Origin: Bryobacterales bacterium
Lineage (GTDB): Bacteria > Acidobacteriota > Terriglobia > Bryobacterales > Bryobacteraceae
Assembly (NCBI GenBank): GCA_020852755.1
Contig: JADZAF010000252.1
Coordinates: 1-42,338, forward strand
Length of the DNA stretch: 42,338 nucleotides
Direction: 5' to 3'
Notes under the pieces: model-generated
Told to the model about the DNA's origin: nothing
The model's input: the letters and a program-made list of their open reading frames with translations, nothing else
Database searches by the model: none
Shown here: piece after piece, positions 1 to 9,562 of the stretch
Numbering within the stretch: the stretch's first letter is position 1
Layout of the letters: each line of letters begins with the position of its first letter
Translations under genes and position numbers: made by a program

Positions 1-560
1 CCCGACTGGGCGATGAGCCGGCGGTTCATGGTCTGCGGCTCGCCGTTCCACACGAAGGGCAGGTCGCCCTTCAGGAAGAACTCGCGGAAGTGGCCCGGTT
101 CCCGGGGATCGATGCGGACGTGCGTGCCGCTGGCATCGGGCGCCTGGGCGGTGATCTGGCGCGAGTTGAGCGCCCAGACGGCCGCTTCCCCGGTGGCCCG
201 CTCGAGGGCGAAGAAGACCGCCACGTAGGGGGACCAGGTGAAATCGATCAGGCGGGTGGGCGCCCCATGGTGCTGCATGAGGGCCAGCCACTGGAGATCG
301 TCGCCGGGGTCCGGGTGGTGGGTGAGGAACTGGTGGGCCTTGCGCTTGAAGATCCGCAGGATTCGCTCCTCCTGCCCGGACCAGGCGCGCGGGTCGATGC
401 GGAAGCTGCGCAGGTATCGCGACAGCGCGCTGAACAGGGGCCAGCGCTGGTCGCAGTGCCCGCGGAAGGCCCAGTTCGAATAGGGCGAGTCGGTGATCAG
501 GCGGAGGAATTCCTCCCAGGATTCCACCCGGCGCTCTTCGTAGGGGACCTTGTCGGGCAT
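1..560 (-). CDS. FRG-domain protein, 5' part only (runs off window)
   Basis: Reading the minus strand from an ATG at 560 gives an open frame of 186 codons that continues past the window edge, so the C-terminus is missing. Residues 30-36 read WAFRGHC, the Phe-Arg-Gly signature that names the FRG family (PF08867). Residues 93-116 hold the second family hallmark, an MQHHG-x-PTRL-x-D segment followed by a Tyr/Val/Phe-rich stretch ending in FALE. FRG domains occur in many bacterial proteins of unsettled biochemical function, so I give none. The start has an AAGG a few bases upstream and lies 7 bp after the stop of the DUF362 gene, so it is probably the third gene of one transcript. No signal peptide is seen, so it is expected to be cytoplasmic, unlike its two upstream neighbours. 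Confidence 0.85.
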   Translation of the reverse strand, partial: MPDKVPYEERRVESWEEFLRLITDSPYSNWAFRGHCDQRWPLFSALSRYLRSFRIDPRAWSGQEERILRIFKRKAHQFLTHHPDPGDDLQWLALMQHHGAPTRLIDFTWSPYVAVFFALERATGEAAVWALNSRQITAQAPDASGTHVRIDPREPGHFREFFLKGDLPFVWNGEPQTMNRRLIAQS

Positions 561-567
561 GCGGACC

Positions 568-1683
568 TTACCGTTCGAAGGGGAAGCGGGCCTCGGCGAG
601 GGAGAGCCCGCGCACCTCGATGCGCTTCAGGTCAGCCGAGCCCACTCCGTGCGCCTCGGCCAGCAGCAGGGTGTTGTCGCAGGTGCGGAAGGGCGGCACG
701 CCGCGCGGAGCCCGTGGATCGTATCCCATCACGGTGGCCGCTACCGCGTCGGTGCTCACCGGGTTGAGGCCGGCGATCAGCAGCCCGGGCTTCACCAGGC
801 GCAGGCCCTCGATCCAGGGGCCCTCGCCTCCGGTCACGGTTTCGATCCCGTCCAGAATCGCCAGGTCCACCGGGCGGGCCGAAACCAGGTCCGCCACGAT
901 GCGCGGGACCCGGAAGCCCGGCTCGCGGCGGGAGGCCGGATCCAACTCCTGGGGCGCGCTGCGCGAGGGCGCGCGCTTGCCCATGTGGAACACCTCCACG
1001 CGGCCCTTGCCCGGGCTTTCGTTGGGCTCGTCGCGCCCGGCATCGTCCCCGTAGATGGAGGCCGGGGTGTTGCCGAAACAGTTCTTGAGCGAGAGCGTGA
1101 TGCCGCAGGTCTCGTGGTTCTTGATCTTGGCCAGGCTGACGAAAACGTCGGTGTCCTGGTAAGCGTGGTTCAGGTCGTAGGCCGGATAGATGTACCCGCC
1201 GGACGGCACCTTCAGCCGCGCGTAGCGCTTGCCTTTGCCCAGGTTGTTGGTGTTCTCGAACTCGATGCCGGCGGCGGCGGAGGAAAGCGCCCGCACGTTC
1301 CAGCCGGAATCGAGCAGGTATTCCTCCAGGGGCCCTCCGCTGGCCCAGCAGCTTTCGACGAAGCGTATGCGGCGCGCCCCGGCCTTGCCGAACAGGTGCG
1401 CGGCCGCCGCGGCCAGCCTGGGATGGGTGTAGTGAGTGACGCCCAGCGGCCGCCCCTGAAAGCGCAGGCCGGGGCTGCCGGTGAGATTGAGCTTGACGGT
1501 CACGGTCTTCCCGCGCACCAGCCGTTCGATGCCTCCGAGCTGCCGGAAGAGATCGCCCAGAGCGGCGGCGAGGTCATCGCCGTAGGACGCGCAGCGCCCG
1601 ACCGCCACGGGCGCCGAAGGAGCCTGCGGCGCGGCTCTGAGGACCGACGCGCCACCCAGTAACAGCCACTCTCTGCGAGTCAT
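568..1683 (-). CDS. DUF362 family protein with Tat-like signal
   Basis: A 371-residue protein whose N-terminus reads TRREWLLLGG, a twin-arginine export signal (R-R-x-aromatic-L-L) followed by a short hydrophobic run and an Ala-rich cleavage zone, so it is probably exported folded. The body matches DUF362 (PF04015). A VTVKLNL segment lies near residue 60, and KIKNHETCGITLSLKN-C-FG appears mid-protein, the family's conserved Lys-x-His-x6-Leu-Lys-N core. Some relatives carry ferredoxin-like Fe-S domains, but no CxxCxxC cluster motif is visible here. The biochemical role of this subfamily is unknown. It starts 6 bp after the stop of the upstream secreted protein and ends 7 bp before the FRG gene, indicating co-transcription. 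Confidence 0.85.
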   Translation of the reverse strand: MTRREWLLLGGASVLRAAPQAPSAPVAVGRCASYGDDLAAALGDLFRQLGGIERLVRGKTVTVKLNLTGSPGLRFQGRPLGVTHYTHPRLAAAAAHLFGKAGARRIRFVESCWASGGPLEEYLLDSGWNVRALSSAAAGIEFENTNNLGKGKRYARLKVPSGGYIYPAYDLNHAYQDTDVFVSLAKIKNHETCGITLSLKNCFGNTPASIYGDDAGRDEPNESPGKGRVEVFHMGKRAPSRSAPQELDPASRREPGFRVPRIVADLVSARPVDLAILDGIETVTGGEGPWIEGLRLVKPGLLIAGLNPVSTDAVAATVMGYDPRAPRGVPPFRTCDNTLLLAEAHGVGSADLKRIEVRGLSLAEARFPFER

Positions 1684-1689
1684 ATGCTC

Positions 1690-3048
1690 TCAGTCTATCT
1701 TCAGAGTCGCGCAGACGGAAATGCGGTCCAGGTCGATGCCCGACCCGTCCTCGGTCTTGTACACTTCCAGGCTGCGCTCACCGCCTTCGGGAGCGAACAG
1801 CCGCGCGCGGTGAAACTCTCCCGGCAGGTGCACGGTGACGGACTCGACCGGGTAGCCGGTGTAGTTGACCAGGTGGATCAGCAAGGGCTTGCCTTCCGGC
1901 CCGGCCAGCAGGGTCGAGAGCATGCCGGAAACGTTGAAGAGGCGCGCGCCGAGGTTCCTGCGGCCCACCATGAAGTTCACGTCGCGCCAGATATCGGTGA
2001 GCCGCTCGACTTCGTTCTCCGCCAGGGTGATGCGCTCGGGATCGGAAGTGAACTTCCAGCCGGGCGGCCCGTTCAGGAGCGTGCCGCCGCCCCGGGTGAA
2101 GGCGCGCACCAGTTCGCGCTGCTCGGGCGTCAGAGCCGAGGGGTCGACGTTGATCGCCATGCTGGCGCCTTTCAGGGCATCGCCCTTCAGATGTTGTCGC
2201 GGCAGGGAACGCAGCGGGATGTGCCGGGCGGCCAGCATGTCGATGATGCCGCCGGAGAGCATGCCGCCGTCGGCGGGATCCTGGATCAGTGCCAGGCGGC
2301 TGTAAGGCAGGTAGGCGCGCAGTTCGCGGTGCTCCTCGTAATACTTCAGGTGCCGTCCCAGGCTCTCCCAGGTCTTCACGGCTTCCCCGTCGCGGGCCAT
2401 CAGGCGGCGGTGGAGGTCGTCATCCAGCGCGATCACCCAGCGCGCGCCGGCCATGGCGGCGTCGGAGATCACCTGCAGGTAGCGCTGCGCGGTGACGACG
2501 GTCCTGGGCGGCGGGCGGTTGCCGATCCAGACCGCGGCGTCGGACCACGCCCGCACCGCGCGGATGAAGCCGGAGTTGGTGTCGATCCAGGGCGAGCCGG
2601 TGGGCGCCGCCTTGTGCGCTCCCCCGGCCAACACCTGGATGCCCGGCCAGACTCCCTGGCAGGTTCCGATCACCGGGCCGGGACTGCCCAGCTTCATACG
2701 AACCCGCGGCGGGAGTTCGATCAGCACGGCTTTCGATCCGGCCAGGCTGTCGCGCACCCGCGCGGCCGTATCCTCGGGAAAATCGCCTTCCAGCACGATC
2801 CCGGTCAGGTTGGCCGCAACCGCCTTCCGGGCCAGCGCGGCCGGATCGCCGCCGGGTTCGATCACCAGCAGGGTGGCGATGCCGCGCTCCGCCGCCCGGG
2901 CGGCGAAGACCGCGTCCGGCGACCCGACCAGCAGGCAGTTGACGGGCGTGCGGGCCGCCAGGTCCAGGGTGGACGGGTCGGTGGAGTTCCAGCGGGCCGG
3001 CACCCATTCGGCCGGAGCCGCAAGAGCCAGCAGCAACGGCAGCAGCAT
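1690..3048 (-). CDS. secreted protein of unknown function, glycoside-hydrolase-like C-terminus
   Basis: A 452-residue protein starting at ATG 3048 with a Sec signal (LLPLLLALAAPAEW). A TTG five codons upstream (3063) is possible, but AGTGAG sits just before the ATG. The N-terminal half resembles an alpha/beta fold with 'SGFIRAVRAW' and 'ALDDDLHRRL' segments. Residues near 260-340 look like a flavodoxin-like or trimerisation-like domain (IDMLAARHIPL, FTRGGGTLLNGPPGW), as found after the barrel in some glycoside hydrolases. The last 70 residues (LLIHLVNYTGYPVESVTVHLPG) look like an accessory beta-sandwich. I do not recognise the family, and no catalytic acid pair can be assigned. It is first in the compact minus-strand trio and divergent from the M20 peptidase, with only 52 bp between the two starts. 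Confidence 0.75.
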   Translation of the reverse strand: MLLPLLLALAAPAEWVPARWNSTDPSTLDLAARTPVNCLLVGSPDAVFAARAAERGIATLLVIEPGGDPAALARKAVAANLTGIVLEGDFPEDTAARVRDSLAGSKAVLIELPPRVRMKLGSPGPVIGTCQGVWPGIQVLAGGAHKAAPTGSPWIDTNSGFIRAVRAWSDAAVWIGNRPPPRTVVTAQRYLQVISDAAMAGARWVIALDDDLHRRLMARDGEAVKTWESLGRHLKYYEEHRELRAYLPYSRLALIQDPADGGMLSGGIIDMLAARHIPLRSLPRQHLKGDALKGASMAINVDPSALTPEQRELVRAFTRGGGTLLNGPPGWKFTSDPERITLAENEVERLTDIWRDVNFMVGRRNLGARLFNVSGMLSTLLAGPEGKPLLIHLVNYTGYPVESVTVHLPGEFHRARLFAPEGGERSLEVYKTEDGSGIDLDRISVCATLKID

Positions 3049-3087
3049 ATTCTCACTGTACAAGGTTCCTTACCGGGGGAAATCGGC

Positions 3088-3093
3088 TACGAT
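3088..3093 (+). promoter_or_regulatory. candidate -10 box 7 bp before the M20 peptidase start
   Basis: TACGAT lies 7 bp upstream of the ATG at 3101, in a 52-bp divergent intergenic gap. Transcription would then begin at or next to the start codon (leaderless). No convincing -35 is visible, so this is tentative. Confidence 0.3.
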
Positions 3094-3100
3094 TGAGACC

Positions 3101-4477
3101 ATGCGGGTCTTGGGAGTGCTCGCGCTCTTCTGTTTTCCCTTGCTGGGCCAGGACGACAGGCTGCTGGCCGAGCGGTCTCTGGAATACCTGAAGGCTCTGA
3201 TCCGGATCGATTCGACCAACCCGCCGGGGAACGAAACCCGGGTGGCCGCCTGGCTGAAGCAGGTCGCGGATGCCGAGGGCATACCCTGCCAGCTGCTCGG
3301 CGGCGACCCCGAGCGGTTGAACTTCGTCGCCCGGCTGCCGGGCAGCGGCGAGGAGCGGCCGCTGCTGATGATGGCGCACAGCGACGTGGTGCCGGCGGAC
3401 CCGGCCCAGTGGGAAGCCGGGCCGTTTTCGGCCGAAGTGATTGACGGGCGGCTGTACGGGCGCGGGGCGCTGGACGACAAGTCGCTTCTGGCGGCCGAGA
3501 TGGCGGTCCTGGTGGAATTGAAGCGGCGCGGCGTGCGGCTGCGCCGGGACGTGATCGTGCTGGCCGAAGCGGACGAGGAGTCGGGCTCCACGGGAATCCG
3601 CTGGCTGATCGAAAACGCCTACGCCGCGATCGAGGCCGAATTCGCCATCAACGAAGGCGGGTTTGCGATGGAGACGGCGGGGGGGCAGCGCGTATTCCAC
3701 GTGCAGACCGCCGAGAAGATCCCGAGCCGGGTGATTCTGACGGCGCGCGGAACGGCGGGGCACGGCTCCCTGCCCCGGCCCGACAACCCGGTGGTGCGCC
3801 TGGCGCGCGCCATTACCCGCATCGTGGACGCGGATCAGCCCGTGAAACTGAACACCACGACGCGCCGCTATTTGCAGGAGATCGCCAGGCTTCCCGAATA
3901 TCGCTGGCTGGCTCCGCTGGTGCCCCGCCTGGACTCGCCCGCCTCGGCCGGCGCCGTGGCGAACCAGATCCGGCGGAGGGAGCCGGAGATCGACGCGGTG
4001 CTGCGGACCACGATATCGCCCACCATGCTCAGCGGGGGCGTGAAGATCAACGTGATCCCGAATGTGGCGGAGGCGCGAGTGGACGTACGGCGCCTGCCCG
4101 GCGAGAGCCGCGAGGAAGTGCTGGCCCGCTTGCGCCACGCCGTGCGCGACACTTCGGTGGAGATTCAGCCGGCCGGCGGCCAGGAGATGCCGGCCACCGA
4201 GCCCAGTTCCCTGACCACGGAGTTGTACCGGGCCATGGAACAGACGATTCGCGAAACGTATCCGCGGGCGGCGGTGATCCCTTATATGACCCGAGGCGCG
4301 ACCGACGGCGCGTTTCTGCGGCAGAAAGGCATGGCGGTCTACGGCGCACCGGTCTTCCTGCGCGAGGACACCGACAGCCGCTCGCACGGCAACAACGAAC
4401 GCATTTCCCTCCGCAATCTTGCCGAGGGAACCGCCCTGCTCTGGCGGATCGCGAAAGCCGTGGCCGAACAGCGGTAG
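3101..4477 (+). CDS. secreted M20 family metallopeptidase
   Basis: A 458-residue protein with a short signal peptide (RVLGVLALFCFPLLGQ). It carries the M20/CPG2 dinuclear zinc ligands: H93 and D95 in AHSDVV, the bridging Asp at D125 in GALDDK, the catalytic-base and metal Glu pair at E159/E160 in ADEESGS, and H429 in SRSHGNNE. A dimerisation (lid) domain sits between about residues 210 and 340, with AGHGSLP. Family members hydrolyse peptides, N-acyl amino acids or carbamates. The substrate cannot be read from the sequence; extracytoplasmic peptide or amino-acid scavenging is the likely role. The frame stays open far upstream, but the signal peptide and the homology both place the start at 3101. 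The gene stands alone, divergent from the 3048-1690 gene. Confidence 0.92.
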   Translation: MRVLGVLALFCFPLLGQDDRLLAERSLEYLKALIRIDSTNPPGNETRVAAWLKQVADAEGIPCQLLGGDPERLNFVARLPGSGEERPLLMMAHSDVVPADPAQWEAGPFSAEVIDGRLYGRGALDDKSLLAAEMAVLVELKRRGVRLRRDVIVLAEADEESGSTGIRWLIENAYAAIEAEFAINEGGFAMETAGGQRVFHVQTAEKIPSRVILTARGTAGHGSLPRPDNPVVRLARAITRIVDADQPVKLNTTTRRYLQEIARLPEYRWLAPLVPRLDSPASAGAVANQIRRREPEIDAVLRTTISPTMLSGGVKINVIPNVAEARVDVRRLPGESREEVLARLRHAVRDTSVEIQPAGGQEMPATEPSSLTTELYRAMEQTIRETYPRAAVIPYMTRGATDGAFLRQKGMAVYGAPVFLREDTDSRSHGNNERISLRNLAEGTALLWRIAKAVAEQR

Positions 4478-4520
4478 CGCCCGGCGGTGCGTTAACTGAC
4501 GGGAAGGACCGCCGCGGATT

Positions 4521-4550
4521 TTGCCGTTTCAGATTGAAATTCGCTACCAT
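4521..4550 (+). promoter_or_regulatory. weak candidate promoter for uppP-ftsK
   Basis: TTGCCG (4521-4526), an 18-bp spacer and TACCAT (4545-4550) lie in the 239-bp gap between the M20 peptidase and uppP. A 7-bp hairpin with a CGAG loop follows in the leader at 4624-4641. The fit to sigma-70 is modest, and nothing else is evident in this gap. Confidence 0.3.
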
Positions 4551-4716
4551 GGCCATTGCTGCCATCCTTCCCTGCCAATCTTCACAGCCCGCGTCCCGCT
4601 GGTAGCGCACGTTCGCGGTCGGTGTGCTCGCGAGCGGGCACAAACGTTCCGCTCCGCTGCCCGGCATGCTGCCCTCCAGCAGGCCGCTTGTCACCCGGCC
4701 TCGCGCGTGTCCGCCC

Positions 4717-5541
4717 ATGCCGTTAGGTCAAGTAATCATCCTGGCGATCGTGCAGGGGATCACGGAATTTCTGCCGATCAGCAGCACCGCTCACCTGTAC
4801 CTCACCTCCTGGCTGCTCGGATGGAAGCCGGAGGAGCTTACCTTCGATATCGCGCTGCACATCGGCACGCTGCTGGCGGTGCTGGTCTACTTCTTCAAGG
4901 ACTGGGTGCAGATCATCGGCCAGGCTTTCGGCTTTCAGTGGGGCGACAACCCGGACCTCCGGCGCAACCGCGGCCTGCTATGGCTCATGGCGCTGGGCAC
5001 CATCCCGGTCGGCGTAGCCGGCCTGCTCTTCAGCAAACAGGCTGAAACGGTGTGGCGCAACGCCACTTTGATGGGCGGAATGCTGGTAGGGGTGGGCCTT
5101 TTGATCGCCCTGGCCGACCGCTTCAGCCGCCGCACTCGCGGCATCGCCGGATTGAACCTGGCCGACGCCGTGATTGTCGGAGTGGCCCAGGCCCTGGCCA
5201 TCGTCCCCGGCACCTCCCGCAGCGGAATCACCATCACCGCCGCCCTGTTCCGCGACCTGGACCGGCATGCCGCGGCACGCTTTTCCTTCCTGCTCTCCAC
5301 CCCGGCCATCGGGGCGGCGGCGGCGAAGGCTGTCTACGACCTGATGAAGCACGGCGGCATCGCCCCCGGCATGGAGACGGCGTTCGTCGCGGGAGTGGCC
5401 GTCAGCGCCGTGACCGGCTTCATTGTGATCGCCTGGTTTCTGCGCTTCCTGCAGAAGCGCTCGCTGATGTTTTTCGTGTACTATCGCATTGTTTTTGGCA
5501 TAATAGTGCTTGCTCTGGCTTTCTTCCGCAATGCGGGATGA
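4717..5541 (+). CDS. uppP: undecaprenyl-diphosphatase UppP (BacA)
   Basis: A 274-residue polytopic inner-membrane enzyme that dephosphorylates undecaprenyl diphosphate, regenerating the lipid carrier for peptidoglycan and other surface polymers. Both active-site motifs are present: the N-terminal [13 protein letters not shown] (E17, S22, H26) and PGTSRSG at residues 164-170 containing the catalytic Arg. Length matches the family (about 270). The frame is open 31 codons further upstream, but the homologous start [14 protein letters not shown] is at 4717; no good Shine-Dalgarno precedes it. Its stop overlaps the ftsK start by 4 bp (ATGA), coupling cell-wall lipid recycling with a division protein. 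Confidence 0.96.
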   Translation: MPLGQVIILAIVQGITEFLPISSTAHLYLTSWLLGWKPEELTFDIALHIGTLLAVLVYFFKDWVQIIGQAFGFQWGDNPDLRRNRGLLWLMALGTIPVGVAGLLFSKQAETVWRNATLMGGMLVGVGLLIALADRFSRRTRGIAGLNLADAVIVGVAQALAIVPGTSRSGITITAALFRDLDRHAAARFSFLLSTPAIGAAAAKAVYDLMKHGGIAPGMETAFVAGVAVSAVTGFIVIAWFLRFLQKRSLMFFVYYRIVFGIIVLALAFFRNAG

Positions 5542-7799
5542 AGCTTCTATCGCCGACTGAGAACAGACGCCTTAACGGACTGATAGGCTTTCTCCTGCTC
5601 GTCCTTGGCCTGGCGGGCTGGTTGAGCCTGTTTTCCTACCATCCCCAGGACGTCTCCGCCAACACGTCGGGGTCCGCCCGCCCGCTGAATCTGATCGGCT
5701 ATCCCGGCTCCTACTTCGCGGACCTTGCCCTGCAGGTGTTCGGGGCGGCCGGCTTCCTGCTGCCCGTTCTGGCCTGGCTGCTGGCCTGGAGATGGATTCG
5801 CTCCACGCCGATCGAAGCTCCCGCGGTGCGTGTCGCCGGAGTGGTTCTCCTGCTGGTGAGCCTGACCGCGGCCATCTCGCTGGGCCCCCGCTGGACGTTC
5901 TACGGCGGCACGATTTCCGCCGGCGGAGTGCTGGGTCTTCTGCTGGCGGACTGGCTGGTCTCGGCGCTCAATTTCGCCGGTTCCTGGCTGGCCACACTGA
6001 CCGGGCTGGCGATTTCGATTTACCTGATTTCCACTTTCACTCTCTCCAGCCTGAAGCGCGTCCAGCGGATCTTCGCGAGGCTGCCGCGCTGGAAACTGCG
6101 GCTGCGAACCGGGTCGCGAAAACAACCCAGACGCAAGGCGGAGCCCGCGGTGTGTGCGGCGCCCGAGCCGCTTCCGGCCCTGGTTGCCGGGATCCCCGAG
6201 GACTCCCTGGAAGAGGAAGCCGGGGACGTGGAGATTCCGATCTGCCCGCTCGAGGACCGCGGGCCGGCCCCGGCCGTTCCGGCGCCCCGTGCGGAGCCGG
6301 CGGCCGTCTCCCACAGCCCTGCGCCGGTCTACCGGCTTCCCTCCACCGACCTGCTGGCGGAACCGGCGGCGCGCAACTCCTACGATGAAGTGGAACTCAA
6401 GGACATCGCGCTCCGCATCAAGTCGAAGTTCGAGGAATTCGGGGTGCTGGGCTCGGTGGCCCAGATCAATCCCGGCCCGGTGGTCACAACCTTCGAGTTC
6501 AAGCCCGAGGCGGGCATCAAGTACAGCCGCATCGTCACGTTGAACGAGGACCTGTGTCTGGGATTGCAGGCCGAGTCGATCCTGATCGAGCGCATTCCCG
6601 GCAAGCCTACCGTGGGCATCGAGGTTCCGAACTCGAAGCGCGAATTGATCAGCCTGCGCCAGGTGCTGGAGTCCGACGAATTCTGCAACTCCGCCTCAAG
6701 GCTGACGATACCGCTGGGCAAGGACATCAGCGGACGGATCAAGATCGCCGCGCTCGATTCGATGCCTCACCTTCTGATCGCCGGATCGACCGGGTCCGGG
6801 AAGAGCGTGATGATCAACTCCATGATCATGTCCATCCTGTACAAGTCCACGCCGGATGAGGTGCGATTGATCCTGGTGGATCCGAAACGTCTCGAGCTGG
6901 GCTTGTACGAGGGTATTCCCCACCTGCTCACTCCGGTGATCACCGACCCGAAGAAGGCCACCAACGCGCTGCGCAACGCGGTTCTGGAAATGGAGCGGCG
7001 CCTGCGGCTGCTGGCCGAGCACGGAGTACGGAACATCGATCAGTTCAACCGCAAAGTCCGCAAGCTGAGGGAGGAGACCCGCGACCTGTTTGAGGAGAAC
7101 GACGTCGGGGACGAGGACCTTCGCCCCTTGCCATACATTCTGATCCTGATCGACGAGCTGGCCGATCTGATGATGCTGGAAGGGCGCAACGTGGAGGAAT
7201 CGGTGACCCGGCTGGCGCAGATGGCCCGGGCCGTGGGCATGCACCTGGTCCTGGCCACCCAGCGGCCCAGCGTGGATGTGATCACCGGACTGATCAAGGC
7301 GAACTTCCCGGCCCGCATCAGTTTCCGGGTGGCCACGCGGGTCGATTCCCGAACCATCCTGGACGTCATGGGCGCCGAGCATCTGCTGGGACGCGGGGAC
7401 ATGCTGTTTCTGCCGCCCGGCTCGTCGCGGCTGGTGCGCGTTCACGGCGCTTTCGTCACCGAGAGCGAGATCAACCGCGTAGTCGATTTCTGGAAACAGC
7501 AGGCCGCGCCCGAATACGACCAGACCTTCCTGGTGGCTCCGCCGTCAGAGGATGAGGGGGAGGATCCCGAGGAAGCCGCGGGCGAGAAGGACCCGATGTA
7601 CGAAGACGCCGTGCGGGTGGTGCTCGAGATGGGCAAAGCGTCAACTTCCACCTTGCAGCGGCGCTTGCGGCTGGGGTACGGCCGCGCGGCCCGAATCCTG
7701 GATATGATGCACCGGGAAGGCCTGATCGGCCCCCCCGACGGTAGCAAGCCGAGGGAAGTGCTCAAGCGTCCGGACTGGATGTCCGAGGTAGAAGCATAG
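5538..7799 (+). CDS. ftsK: DNA translocase FtsK
   Basis: A 753-residue septal DNA pump that clears chromosomes from the division plane and, in relatives, activates XerCD dimer resolution. The N-terminal 170 residues form about four membrane segments. A Pro/Ala-rich linker (about 190-280) follows, then the alpha and beta motor domains. Walker A is GSTGSGKS at 416-423, Walker B is ILIDELADL with D539/E540, and [23 protein letters not shown] is the usual FtsK signature. The last 65 residues form the gamma winged helix that reads KOPS/SRS sites ([20 protein letters not shown]). The linker is short, as in many non-enterobacterial FtsK/SpoIIIE proteins. It overlaps uppP by 4 bp and is followed by a hairpin at 7827-7858. 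Confidence 0.97.
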   Translation: MKLLSPTENRRLNGLIGFLLLVLGLAGWLSLFSYHPQDVSANTSGSARPLNLIGYPGSYFADLALQVFGAAGFLLPVLAWLLAWRWIRSTPIEAPAVRVAGVVLLLVSLTAAISLGPRWTFYGGTISAGGVLGLLLADWLVSALNFAGSWLATLTGLAISIYLISTFTLSSLKRVQRIFARLPRWKLRLRTGSRKQPRRKAEPAVCAAPEPLPALVAGIPEDSLEEEAGDVEIPICPLEDRGPAPAVPAPRAEPAAVSHSPAPVYRLPSTDLLAEPAARNSYDEVELKDIALRIKSKFEEFGVLGSVAQINPGPVVTTFEFKPEAGIKYSRIVTLNEDLCLGLQAESILIERIPGKPTVGIEVPNSKRELISLRQVLESDEFCNSASRLTIPLGKDISGRIKIAALDSMPHLLIAGSTGSGKSVMINSMIMSILYKSTPDEVRLILVDPKRLELGLYEGIPHLLTPVITDPKKATNALRNAVLEMERRLRLLAEHGVRNIDQFNRKVRKLREETRDLFEENDVGDEDLRPLPYILILIDELADLMMLEGRNVEESVTRLAQMARAVGMHLVLATQRPSVDVITGLIKANFPARISFRVATRVDSRTILDVMGAEHLLGRGDMLFLPPGSSRLVRVHGAFVTESEINRVVDFWKQQAAPEYDQTFLVAPPSEDEGEDPEEAAGEKDPMYEDAVRVVLEMGKASTSTLQRRLRLGYGRAARILDMMHREGLIGPPDGSKPREVLKRPDWMSEVEA

Positions 7800-7826
7800 T
7801 AGTTTCAACTAGATAGAGGCCTAGCC

Positions 7827-7858
7827 CCGCCTTTGCCCCGGCATGCCGGCGAGGGCGG
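7827..7858 (+). terminator. nested GC hairpin after ftsK
   Basis: Outer arms CCGCC (7827-7831) and GGCGG (7854-7858) enclose a perfect 12-bp palindrome CCGGCATGCCGG (7838-7849), starting 27 bp after the ftsK stop. No T-run follows, so intrinsic termination is possible but unproven. Confidence 0.4.
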
Positions 7859-7900
7859 CCGGATTCCCCGCAAAATACTCTTAACAAATGCAAAAAGTAC

Positions 7901-7929
7901 TTGCGAGCACAACTTCGCGGTGGTATGCT
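7901..7929 (+). promoter_or_regulatory. sigma-70-type promoter before the MoxR/vWA cluster
   Basis: TTGCGA (7901-7906) and TATGCT (7924-7929) are separated by exactly 17 bp and preceded by an AT-rich stretch (7872-7898). The likely transcription start is near 7936, about 75 nt upstream of the small membrane protein that begins the cluster. Confidence 0.55.
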
Positions 7930-8011
7930 CAAACGTGGTTGGCGTGGTGGTCTAGTACGTCCAGCCGATCATTCGCTAAGTGACTGTGGTTGTGGAAGCG
8001 CTGTTGAATAC

Positions 8012-8452
8012 ATGATCTCGAGCCTGTTGATCATCGCGTTCTCGCTGGTATTGCTGGTCTACTGGTTCCGGTACACCTGCCTGGCGCTGCTGCGTGCCGG
8101 CGGCGATGAGGATTGCGGGGACGTGATTGCGGCCAACCGCCTGCAATTCGCGGCCGTGAGGGAGGAGCTGCGGAAATCGCCGGATACCCCCCTGGACCGG
8201 TTGCACGAAGCGCTGGAATCCGATTACCGCATTCTGACATACCTTCTCGAGCAGGCCGCACGACTGGAAACCGGCTCGCTCGAACAGCGCATCCTGGATT
8301 TCGACTACCGCCTGATGCGCGTCTGGTATCAACTGGCCAAACGCGCTTCGGATCCGCATGCTCGCCGGGCTCTCGCGGAGATGTCCGGCATTGTGAAGTA
8401 TTTCGCCGCGCTCATGAGCCAGCGCCTGGCTTCCCAGCCTTACCGCGCATAG
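8012..8452 (+). CDS. small single-pass membrane protein, unknown function
   Basis: A 146-residue protein with one N-terminal transmembrane helix (residues 3-22, SSLLIIAFSLVLLVYWF), followed by a hydrophilic, mainly helical cytoplasmic part rich in Arg, Glu and Leu (FAAVREELRKS, SDYRILTYLLEQAA). I do not recognise a family. The frame is open further upstream to 7901, but that extension overlaps the predicted promoter and reads as non-coding, so the ATG at 8012 is preferred; GGAAG lies about 13 bp before it. It sits between the promoter and moxR with a 102-bp gap, so it may be the first gene of that cluster. Its helical tail could act as a membrane adaptor, but that is a guess. Confidence 0.7.
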   Translation: MISSLLIIAFSLVLLVYWFRYTCLALLRAGGDEDCGDVIAANRLQFAAVREELRKSPDTPLDRLHEALESDYRILTYLLEQAARLETGSLEQRILDFDYRLMRVWYQLAKRASDPHARRALAEMSGIVKYFAALMSQRLASQPYRA

Positions 8453-8542
8453 CCGCCGGCCGGAGGATTGGATCCCACGATCTGTTGGTGCGCCAGCCCC
8501 CTTCCACTGCCGCGCTGAAAGGTTCGCATCCCGGATTGGCCG

Positions 8543-8548
8543 TACAAT
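8543..8548 (+). promoter_or_regulatory. candidate -10 box 6 bp before moxR start
   Basis: TACAAT is followed by six bases (all A or T) and then the GTG start at 8555. There is no Shine-Dalgarno at the usual distance. This would give a leaderless or near-leaderless moxR message; no convincing -35 is visible. Confidence 0.35.
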
Positions 8549-8554
8549 AAAAAT

Positions 8555-9547
<993 letters not shown>

Positions 9548-9562
9548 GAAGAACGGAAGATC

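Noticed and set aside
3049..3063. TTG 3063 as the start of the secreted protein
   Set aside because: Adds only five residues; the ATG at 3048 is closer to a Shine-Dalgarno-like AGTGAG and directly starts the signal peptide.
1684..3096. 470-codon plus-strand frame
   Set aside because: Shadow of the secreted protein at 1690-3048, which has a signal peptide and operon spacing.
3053..4387. 444-codon minus-strand frame
   Set aside because: Opposite the M20 peptidase with all its metal ligands; the shadow has no domain.
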